Of a stretch of DNA of 64,000 nucleotides, positions 34,899-64,000 are shown in pieces. How positions within the stretch are numbered: the first letter of the stretch is position 1; each line of letters opens with the position of its first letter. This stretch comes from Trachythela sp. YZ-2020 (Eukaryota > Cnidaria > Anthozoa > Malacalcyonacea > Clavulariidae): contig JADLSH010000256.1 in NCBI GenBank assembly GCA_016169945.1, positions 1,302,001-1,366,000 on the forward strand. The letters run 5' to 3'. The notes under the pieces are model-generated. The model ran no database searches. It saw only the letters and a list, made by a program, of their open reading frames with translations, and was not told the origin of the DNA. A program made the position numbers and the translations under genes.

Positions 34899-36034
34899 GT
34901 TCGGTTAAATTTTATACACTTACACAGTACAAGCTAAGGCTTTTACATTGATATCATTAAGGAAGAAAGACTGCAGCAAGCAAATTTAGAAGAGGAGATC
35001 AGAAGTTTCCTTATAGTTGAGCAACATTTTCCAGTTCGATGAACCTCATTCAGAAATAGAACTCATCTGACGTAAGCACACCGGGGGTGTATCACACTGA
35101 GCTTAATACACCTTGAGGACGTGTTGCTAATATATGCCAGGCAGAGAAGTGAAGCAAAAAACATGGCGGATTTTGGCCTTCGCTGACGCCAAAATGACAC
35201 CACATGGTTTCTTTTGCTCATGGTAATGACCGCTAACCAAGCTCAATTTTGAGCTCGCTCCAACATTCACACATCTCTGGTCTTTGTATAATTTTTAGCT
35301 ATTTGCATTAAGTATCGTTGTTTTGATATTTTCGATATATTTTTTCCACTTTTAACAATTTATTTGAAGATGCACAAGTTGTATACAGTATTCAGGCCCA
35401 TGAAAGGGACCAAACAAATATTACGCCACGAGAAATGTGGGAAAAGATGATATTTGAGACCGGAGTTGACATGTAAACCTTTTCTAAATTTCACAGTTCA
35501 CATACTATTAATATTTCGTGAAAATGTTAGTGAGAGTAACGATAAAATATACTCTATATGTTAAGACACCTCCCTGGTTTAATACAACGAGTAATTAAAA
35601 TGTGTTATTTCAGCAACGAGTATTTGCAGAAACAAGGAAGTCAGTGTCAAGCCATTGGTATCAAACCATAATAAGCTTTCTCAATATTTAATTCAGTGTT
35701 TCCTTCAAAGTAGAGATGCCATTTGTACAGTATAATTCCACTTCTTTAATTTCATTATATTTCATGATGTTGTCAATTAGTTGTACTGTATGCTAGCCTT
35801 AATAAATATATAATTTCTTTGAATATGAATTAAGCCATGTATTTCATAAATACCAGAATATCTTGATTCTCTGCAGAATCCTGAGGACAGGGCAAGGGCG
35901 TCCTTATCAGGTGGTAACCGGTAAAATTTACTGTTTCCACGACTATTGATTACTGCCTGGATAATCCAAGAGTTTGTGTAAAGGCATTTTGTTGTAAACA
36001 CAGTTTGTATAAATCAGTGGTGTGTTTTATAATA
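34899..36034. other. Interval with no recognised gene
   Basis: AT-rich, no domains. Short frames only. Confidence 0.5.
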
Positions 36035-36181
36035 CACCCTTTCGATAATTACGTCATGAATACTTTCTTGGCCTGGGAGCCTCGCCCCCGTGAATCAGTA
36101 TGAAATGTAATTCGCTCACGATTCATGAGAACGAACCTAACGGATCAAGGAGAGATTTGTGACGTAATTATCAAAAGGGTG
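36035..36181. mobile_element. Tc1/mariner-type MITE (147 bp), TA duplication
   Basis: CACCCTTTCGATAATTACGTCA and its inverse TGACGTAATTATCAAAAGGGTG form the ends, with TA on both sides (36,033-36,034 and 36,182-36,183). Non-coding. Confidence 0.8.
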
Positions 36182-37443
36182 TATTGATATGACGTTTTAT
36201 TGTTACAATCTTTAGAATCTTATAAAGCTCTTAAATCTTCCCTCAAAATGCAGGAAGACCCTTACTTGTCAAACTGGCTAAAGTTAAGTACTGTATTGGG
36301 GCATGGCCTTTATTCAGCTATTTTAGTGAAGCAGTGGAGGAGATGGTATATATTGTGTCATCTTTATGTAATATGGGTTCCTTAAAAGCGGTCCTGCCCT
36401 TATTGTGAGGGCACTTTGGAGGTACATTACTACTTCTGCAACTTCCTTTGGTAAGGGAGCAGCAACAGCTTAGCAGAAATTATTATACCCCCGCGATGGT
36501 CAGGGCTTATCGTGGCTAGAAATCCAATACAGTATGGCAGAAAAGCATGCGTGCAGAGCGCAAAATAAATCAATTCAAAATGGCGGCTCTGTATATAACT
36601 AATAGAGGAAATATGATTTTTCAGATTTTTTGTTTCATACCCTTAGAAATTCTCATATGTGCAGGTCTAACACGTCAGTATATAACACAAATATTAACTA
36701 GAACAAATTTTGTGACAAATCGATAAGGCTAAATGAGTTCCCTAGCTCGATAGATTCTTACCTCTTATTCCCCATACAAGTGTCTGTTAAATCCCAATAA
36801 TTGGCCAAAGTAAGCCTTTATTTTGGCAATAATCAGTTGGTTTGGCTGTGATGTGCACGTCTGAGTACACTCGACAATATTCATATTTGTTTTGCGAAGG
36901 TTTTTAGAACGTATCTACGTCTTTAAGTAGGTTCCCAAACGCCATAAAAAAGTACGAGTTAAGTGCAGCCGAGTCGTTGTAAATCGATCGGCCAAGCGCC
37001 GACATAAACACTGAACACGACATGAAAATCGAAGCAATACGTTGCTTCTTGTCTTCGTTCTTGTCGCCATTTTAGAACTGTTGTTATGGTTTCCATGGTG
37101 TTTGCCGCTGTAATGTTTATTTGATCGTGGATGCAGAAATTAAGGCGCAAATACTCAGTCTTTATTCTGTGCGCAAATAGCCAAATACGCGTTAAATTTG
37201 AGATTTGGCTTGGTAAATACACACTTTCTGTGGGAATCAACTTTTGCGATTTACGAAATTCATCAATACAGAGGCAATTTACATATAAATTGTTTCTTAT
37301 ATATTTTTATAATCTTTACGCTTAGTTGTTGTATTAAAAATGTCTGATATTCCGCCATTGGATTGCTATGTGCAAAGGAAATTAGCAATTGCAAGCCCTT
37401 CATTAATAGCATAATTTATGCTAATAAAGCTCAACGTACACAG
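36182..37443. other. Interval with no recognised gene
   Basis: Stop-rich sequence without recognised repeats; short frames have no domains. Confidence 0.45.
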
Positions 37444-38049
37444 CAGGGGCGGATCTAGGGGTGATCAGAGCGATCACGCGACTAACGTAAAATTTGTAAT
37501 TGCGCAATTAATTAATTAATTCAACCAACAGTCCAGTTATCATATTTCATGCAGTGGCTTATATTCAAAGTTCGTAGTCAAGTTATCAAGTTTCATACAG
37601 CGGCTTGGCCTTCGATACATAACGCGCAGAACAGCGGTCTAGCGCGTGAGTTTTGCTCGCTCTAAAGGCAGATTCCAGCTATCTGATTGGCCAATTTGCT
37701 TTTTGCGCGTTCTGCGGGGAGTTCAGCGATCAGGGGCTAGTATACAAGGTATCCGATTGGCTAAATTGAAAAAAAATCTGAATTCCCATTGGCTAGATTT
37801 TTCTGACCGATCAGATGCATCAGGCTTCAGTTAATCAGTTTATACGGTATGATTGATGATTCTATGACCTGATCGCAGCTTTGACCGCAAAGGTTCAATC
37901 GAAGTAGCTCGGAAAATATAATACGAATATACTGCAATGTCTCGTAGTATTTACGAGACCGTTCAGGCCATGTTTCAGAACAACGGTGAGCAATGTCTGG
38001 TGGAAATTCAAGCTGATCCGAGGAAGCGAATCGACGCTGGATCAATTGA

Positions 38050-38707
38050 AGTTAACGACCCCCCTATGCCAATGGGGTCGTATACTTCAATAACAAATAT
38101 TCGGACTGAAGTATACGACCCCCCTTGTATTTAATATATCGTTAAATTTACGGGTTTTTGTGTCTGTTTCAAAGGAATTTTTATGACTTCCCTTTATTCT
38201 CTATTTCTCTATGTCTCAGTTCATTGATTTTTTGACCAGGAAACAAATTCAAAAGACTTTCAACACGATCAATAATATGCGCTTGAGGTGTTTTGTTTTG
38301 CAATTTTGTCTCCGTGTTTTGATCGCAAACTGCATCTTGTAAATATCTGTTCGATGACTCATTGCTGGAAAGGCGTTATAAAAGGCCTTAAAATGTTTGG
38401 CGAGCATACTGCAACAGTATTCCACCCGATATCCACCGACGAAATGTCTATCCACGACGAACTGCGAGAAGTAATCTTTGGCGACAACATGGAAGTGACG
38501 ATAGATTTCCTGAAGCAACACGGTCTCGTCGCAAGCCAGAGAACTTTAGAAACCACCAAATATATAAAAAGAAGCTAAACGAAATTCTCGATATAAAAAT
38601 CATGAATAAAAATCATGAATCATGATAAAAAGCTATTATTTTGGGGGGTCGTATACTTCAATGGCCATTGAAGTATACGACTCCCTTGGGGCAGGGGGTC
38701 GTTAACT
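38050..38707. mobile_element. Merlin-like (IS1016/ISXO2-type) non-autonomous element, 658 bp
   Basis: Terminal inverted repeats AGTTAACGACCCCC at both ends and the 8-bp TCAATTGA on both flanks (38,042-38,049 and 38,708-38,715). A second inverted motif, GAAGTATACGACCCCCC, lies inside each end. The interior frame resembles the N-terminus of ISXO2-type transposases (see next entry). 8-9 bp duplications are known for the Merlin superfamily; assignment is inference from these two facts. Confidence 0.65.
38288..38578 (+). pseudogene. N-terminal fragment of ISXO2/Merlin-type transposase
   Basis: After a run of unlikely residues the frame reads ELREVIFGDNMEVTIDFLKQ then HGLVASQRT. This is the characteristic head that precedes the zinc-binding and DDE parts of Merlin/ISXO2 transposases in animal genomes. 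It stops at KYIKRS, so the zinc ribbon and catalytic core are absent. A first exon kept by a non-autonomous element would look like this. Confidence 0.5.
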
Positions 38708-39633
38708 TCAATTGATCCTCGACGCTTCGCCGAAGACTTCTGTCCAAAAGCTGTTGAGCGCTATCAACAACACAAGCTTCTGCTTGGGCAGAAATTTTGG
38801 TGCCGAATCGTACATTCCGAAGTATGTTCGGGAAAGGAACAAGTCTTGTACGGCTACGGCCCTAATGCATATATTATATTCTATTTTAACTACATTTATT
38901 GTGGTGATTTTCGACTTGTATTTACAGAGCAATCTGTGCGCGTGAGGCGATGACCCGCTGGCTATGTTTATGAAATTTGCAATTTTTGCATATTACTGCG
39001 GTCGAAACCCAGCCGATTAGGCGAACTGTATAAAATATAGGCATTAAGGCATTTTGTTTATGCTTTTGTAGCTTGATATTAATCGCCTAAGGTTTGGATA
39101 TATATTGTCGACTTCAACCGAACCAAAATATTCTTAATAAATATGATGTATTTTTGACTTGATGTGTGTTGGACCGCATGGCATGGTGATGGTGTAATAC
39201 GATCTCCGATGTGATATTGTGTTTGTTAAAAATAGAATATAGCTATAGGCAGCAAATTGGTCCTATTCTGAAATAGCCTTTGGCTAATTGGCTTCCCAGG
39301 ACCAAAACATTTTATCCTTTACTCTTAAAACACGTTTTAATACTGATATCATGTACAGTAGTTTGTGTTATTGTGTAAACTATAAATATTTGAAATGGAG
39401 ATTAATATTTAACTCCATGTCTGGTTTGTTTATTAGATCTGCTGCTACTGGGAATTGCTTGTACAGCTCTGTGTATGTTAGGTGGGGGGGGGGGGTAAAG
39501 GGTTGACTGGGACTGGTGCGAAAATTGAGCAATTACCTCCGACCCCCTGAAAAATTATCCCCCCCCCCGGTTGTGTACTAACGAAAATTTTGACTAACGT
39601 ACGAAAAATCCTCGATCCGCCCCTGGTACACAG

Positions 39634-40737
39634 GATATAGTTTTGGCTTTAGATATTCCTTATCCAATGCTGAAAGCTTGGTACGTGCATTGTAGTACTA
39701 AGAAACTTCTACATCAAACGTGTGAATATCCTATGGTGCCTAGGTAGATACCTAAGTGAACTAACATTTGTGGACTTGCTTAAATCTACAATTTATGTAA
39801 TTTGAGCCTGCAGGTCAAACCGCATACTGTATTGGATTTCTAGCCATGTTGAACATAGGTAGCACAGATTTTTAACAGGGTTGCACCATAATAATACTAA
39901 TACTGCAGCCGCTGCCGAAAATGCCATGAAGCACATATCATAATAATTTGGGGGTGCTTTTAATTGTTCTGGTTGATAAGGACAACTTATTTGCCTATAT
40001 TGCAGCCATTTAAAATGGCAGCAATATTTGTTTGCAGCCATTTAAAATGGCAACAACAAAGCTTACAAGACTGTATTAAAAGAAAACAATGAGAAAATAC
40101 AGAACCTGCTTCAACTGGCAAAATTAAACACAAAAATTAAAGTCTGAGTGCCGAAGCATTTTGTAATGTCTGTAGTTTAAATAATTACTGTTTTATAGCA
40201 TCAGTTTTGAAATAATATTTCTGCTTTCTCATGCATAATATATTGTGTAAAGAGTTTTTTCCTAGCTGCCTAAACAAGGCTTTTAAAAAGTTTAGGATTT
40301 TAAAAAATTACGAAAAATTTTCATGCATCTTACCAGTGAGAAGTAAAATAAATTATGACATCCACAAGCGGAACAAAATCCACTTTTTCGTTTATGTTGC
40401 AAAACAAGCAACTGCAAGAAGTTTGTTAAAAACCAGGGGGTGTGAAAAATGCCATCGGAAGCTTAGGATCGCGGTTTGTCAGTGGTAATCATCATGGGCA
40501 AAAGGAATCATGTAGTGTCGGCAAAGGTCAAAATACGCCATGTTTTTTGTTTCACTTTTCTTTGCCGACCAGTTCCTCCAGTAATATTATAGCTCAGCGA
40601 TGTGCCCCCATAATTAATCAGTCGCCTGGATAAGCCAGGGTCTGTCAATGTTCAGAATGCGGTTTTATGACGTGTAAGCCAGTTTTTAGTCGACCGTCAT
40701 TCATTCAGTCAGGCAGCAGTAAACGATAAGCTAAAGA
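39634..40737. other. Upstream region of the receptor gene
   Basis: Contains short direct repeats of GCAGCCATTTAAAATGGCA at about 40,000 and 40,035, and no exon. The last 100 bases before the proposed start contain an initiator-like TCATTCAGTCAGG (40,700-40,712). No TATA box is evident, and promoter use is speculative. Confidence 0.3.
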
Positions 40738-61047
<20,310 letters not shown>

Positions 61048-61137
61048 GTAGGTAGTGCTCGAAAATTGTGACGGACATTGGAATATTCTTCCTTTTACAT
61101 AGATGTTAGCTACACTATAACTGTATTATTGAGGCGG

Positions 61138-61250
61138 GCAAAATACGCATTCTGTGTATTATGCGCAAAATACGCATTCTGTGTATTATGCGCAAAATAC
61201 GCATTCTGTGTGTTATGCGGGCAAAATACGCATACGGGCATATACGCATT
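61138..61250 (+). repeat. 27-bp tandem repeat, 3 copies plus a partial
   Basis: CAAAATACGCATTCTGTGTA then TTATGCG repeats with little variation from 61,138 to about 61,220, then decays into AAATACGCATACGGGCATAT. Confidence 0.9.
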
Positions 61251-61380
61251 CCTAGGAGAGTTCGGGGGCATTCACCCCCAGGAGGTCATAGCACTGGGTG
61301 ATCAGGGAGGGATTAAGATGTGAACAAGACCATGTGGGATTCGAGATGGGTCACATGTCGAGAGGGAGAACGTCCTAGGA

Positions 61381-61680
61381 CAGGGGTCTTCACCCCTTTT
61401 TTTCGGCGACCCAAACCCAAGCTTCATAGGTGTCCCGCGACCCTGAACACTGCCAAAATTTGAAAAATAAATATATGTGAGTGCTGAAACATTATTATTT
61501 TATTAGCTTTATATATGTGCATCTTATCGCTTGATCTCTCTCGCGTCTGTAAAGTTTACTGAGTGTAAGTTTCGCGACTATAGACAAGCCACAAGACCCA
61601 TGCGACCCAAGACAAGCCTTGCGACACACGACCGAGGTACTGGCGGCCAATTGGGTGTCGACCCCATGACCAAGACCCTG
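61381..61680. mobile_element. hAT-type MITE (300 bp) with 8-bp duplication TCCTAGGA
   Basis: Left end CAGGGGTCTTC, right end CAGGGTCTTGG (read inward); TCCTAGGA at 61,373-61,380 and 61,681-61,688. Internal GCGACCC-rich repeats. Non-coding. Confidence 0.8.
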
Positions 61681-61939
61681 TCCTAGGAGGATCGTACACT
61701 TTACAAACGTGGTGTAGGTGGCCAATCAAGGACTCTAACTCCCAGCGACGGCGCGCACGCCTGTTAGACCAAGTCAGGAGCAAGCTAGAACAGGATAGGA
61801 GAAATATTTTTGGCTGGTAAACGAGCGATTTGGGTGACTGAGTTTAAATCGATTTCTGAAACGATCAGGCGAGTCGCTGGCCACTCGCACTTTTCGTGCT
61901 GAAATGGAAGACCCAAGCGGTGATCGGCAGACTGGTAGC

Positions 61940-64000
61940 TTATACTTATACTTTATTAAAATCTCCCAACAGGGCTTTTCAGATTCAATTACAGAATACA
62001 GTTATTTCTATTTGAAACTAACTATATTATGTCTATTTACAAGTATTAAAACGTATTAAAATAGTTTAATATAAAAAACTTGCAAGCATATTGGTTTTTA
62101 AATGTCGTCCCAGAGCAGGTCTGATTAATTAATAATTTGTTCTCGCAACACCATTTCGTTACTCCAGTAAGATCATCTTGAAGGAACTGCATGGCACTGT
62201 CAACATCCTGTACCATAAATGAGAGAAGGAGCTTGGAATCGTCTACGTATGATTCTAGTAGACTAGTCAATGATAATTGAGGAAGATTATTTATGTATAT
62301 ACAAAATAGTAGAGGTGAGAGGATGGCTCCCTGAGGTACTCCATGTGTAATAGGGAGAGGAGAAAAAAGGGATGAACCAATGCGTACAATCTGGGTTCGG
62401 TCGGATAAATAGCCTTGAAACCATTTTACAGCGGCAGGAGAAGCACCTATCTTGCTCAGTTTACGTAAGAAAATAGGATGATCAATGCTGTCAAACGCTT
62501 TGGATAGGTCCAATAGAATGAGAGCAGATAACATTTTCTTATCCATTGCTGCGAGGTTGCATCAGTAACTGCAACATTGTGTGTGTCGGTAGAGTGGTGT
62601 TTTTTATTGCCACTCTGATTATGTGTAAGTTTTCTTGTTGTTGTTAAATATTCACTGAATTAATTTAAAGCAATCTTTCCGCATAACTTCGAGGCAACTA
62701 CCAACAGTGACAGGGAACGATTGTTGCTTGCTATTTCGTGATCACCTTCCTTCTGCAACGGGATTAGAACTGATTTCTTAGTAATAGAACAATTAATGAT
62801 ATCAGTTAAGGCAGGAAGCATGATAGGCAAACTATCTTTAAAGGTGATGTAAAGTCCCGATGTAAACAAACCGGCCACGTCCGTTTGTTTACATTTTAAA
62901 CACGCTATATTTAAAAGATTATGATGTGTTCTGATTCGCTATGCTTTAAATAAATACAGATTCGAGTTTCTGATTTAGAAGATGTCGAATTTTAGTCGAA
63001 ACAACGCGAAATTTGGGCATTGTTTACATCGCGGGACCCCACATAGCACATGCGCAGAACGGACTTTACATGGCCTTTAAGGACTTGCATTGATATAAGG
63101 TCGATACCTGGCGATTTATTAGATGGCATAGACGAAACTATTCTGTATACTTTGTCACATGAGACCCTTCGGAAGTTAAATTGTTCTCCATCTGGACATT
63201 GGGTATTATTAGAATGTGAGTTTGATATATCGATGTTTTGGTCCAACGCCAATTGCGTGGTTTTATGGAGGCTGATGGTCCCACGGAGGAAAAGTATTTG
63301 TTGAACTCATTTGCAATAATCAGTGTGTTTTTGGAATAAGTTGGTTTAGCTGTGGACTTTGAGGTGATACATTTGATGATTATTTTCAACAACGAGTTGG
63401 AATTATTCTTATGCTGCAACACCTTTCCTGTCATTTAGTTTTCTTCTGCTTGTTTGAGTATGACTTTTACTTGATTGCGCGTTAACTTATACGTATCCCA
63501 GTCTGTTTCCTTTCTGCTCATCAAGAAAATTCGATGTAAAGTATCCCTTTTTTTCATGAGGTTTTTAATCTCAGCTGTAACAAACGGACGAGGGCGACTC
63601 TTGATTTTAAAAGTTTTAACTGTAGCATGTTCATCTAGAGTTGTGATCAGTGCATCATTAAGGGTAATAAGCTTCTCGTTTACATCATCCTTGGGATGTA
63701 TGGAATCAATTGTGGCGATGTGTAGAGCTAAATCATTCGCAAACGCTGTTGATCATAATTTTTATAACTCCGTGTCGTAATATAATAAGGTTGGGTCTTT
63801 GAAGGTTTTAACTTAAGCAATGCGTATACTGTAAAGTGGTCACTGATGGAAGTATTAAAAACACCACTAGATTCAACCAGCGAAGGGGGCAGATATTAGT
63901 ATTATATCTATGAATGATGCACTGGTATTAATTACTCGTGTTGGTGTAATGATGACATGTGTTTTTAAGTTCAGTCGTGAACTCTTGAAGTGCCTTACAG
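61940..64000 (-). mobile_element. LINE-C non-LTR retrotransposon (CR1/jockey group), running off the window
   Basis: Read right to left: a pre-RT linker (63,780-63,440: DALITTLDEHATVK, FVTAEIKNLMKKRDTLHRIF), ANEFNKYFSSVGPS (63,434-63,250), SMPSNKSPGIDLISMQVLK, then after a MITE DSLPIMLPALTDIINCSI and NNRSLSLLVVASK, and the RT core at 62,546-62,046 (ILLDLSKAFDSIDH, GVPQGAILSPLLFCIYINNL, and YVDDSKLL with the catalytic Asp pair). The thumb is cut after NKLLINQ. The 3' part (61,940-62,080) is AT-rich with ATCTCCCAACAGGGCTTTTC. Stops and frame changes indicate a dead copy; the endonuclease would lie beyond 64,000. Confidence 0.85.
62842..63076. mobile_element. TTAA-flanked MITE (235 bp) inside LINE-C
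   Basis: Ends AGGTGATGTAAAGTCC and AGGCCATGTAAAGTCC (read inward), flanked by TTAA at 62,838-62,841 and 63,077-63,080. With the insertion left out, the LINE frame joins from MQVLK to DSLPIMLP. A TTAA duplication is used by piggyBac and Kolobok elements; which applies is unresolved. Confidence 0.8.

Larger units (their letters stand above)
37937..38906 (+). pseudogene. Unidentified reading frame inside the hAT element, split by a nested insertion
   Basis: The left part starts at ATG 37,937 (MSRSIYETVQAMFQNNGEQ) and reaches the insertion at 38,050. Beyond 38,716 the same frame continues with one copy of the 8-bp target kept (ending GSID, then PRRFAEDFCPKAVERYQQHK and onward to about 38,906). 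Two continuous halves across a clean insertion argue that it was coding when the nested element landed. I recognise no domain. It may be a captured host exon or the remnant of the element's own gene. Confidence 0.45.
37444..39625. mobile_element. hAT-type element (2,182 bp) with 8-bp duplication GTACACAG
   Basis: Ends CAGGGGCGGATCTAGG (left) and CAGGGGCGGATCGAGG (right, read inward), a classic hAT terminus. GTACACAG flanks both sides (37,436-37,443 and 39,626-39,633). It contains a short unidentified frame interrupted by a Merlin-like element at 38,050. G- and C-homopolymers lie near the right end (39,482 and 39,559). No hAT transposase is visible, so it is non-autonomous. Confidence 0.85.

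Noticed and set aside
61320..61380. Possible tRNA-like or SINE promoter (GGGATTCGAGA)
   Set aside because: Resembles a B-box, but no cloverleaf or A-box could be built around it.

Overview
This 64 kb window is eukaryotic, AT-rich, repeat-dense and intron-containing. It is most likely from a cnidarian or another early-branching invertebrate. That is an inference from the mix of BEL/Pao, CR1/jockey-type LINE, Academ-type, hAT, Merlin-like, Crypton-like and Penelope-like relics, together with one metazoan receptor tyrosine kinase gene with spliceable exons. I see no rRNA, tRNA, CRISPR array or bacterial operon.

Left (1-14,277): a BEL/Pao LTR retrotransposon wreck. Its protease-to-integrase part is replaced by the 5' part of one LINE, and its integrase is split by a second, nearly full-length LINE (3,662-6,860). 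A probable LTR and a run of MITEs and palindromes follow: a Tc1/mariner-type foldback, a Penelope-like palindrome, a hAT-type MITE beside a splice donor, and SINE-like and LINE relics.

14,278-22,955: a TIR-bounded element made of about 190-200 bp tandem units. Into it an Academ-type DNA transposon (15,203-22,368, TIRs and 3-bp GGT duplication) has inserted. The Academ gene lies on the minus strand in seven inferred exons, with frameshifts.

23,000-40,700: mostly repeats. A 9 kb block is bounded by long inverted arms (25,848 and 34,898) and holds a decayed ZMYM1-like hAT transposase. Further right a hAT element (37,444-39,625) contains a nested Merlin-like element (38,050-38,707).

40,738-61,047 (plus strand): the only host gene I can support, a receptor tyrosine kinase. 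Twelve or thirteen phase-compatible exons encode a signal peptide (tentative), an Eph-type ligand-binding domain, an Eph cysteine-rich region, one Eph-like FN3 domain, a transmembrane helix and a kinase domain that looks like FGFR/RET rather than Eph. The kinase 3' end lies outside the seen exons. Its introns hold a second Academ-like pseudogene, Crypton-like first-exon fragments and two kilobase-scale palindromes.

61,048-64,000: satellite, a hAT MITE and a minus-strand LINE interrupted by a TTAA-flanked MITE and running off the right edge.
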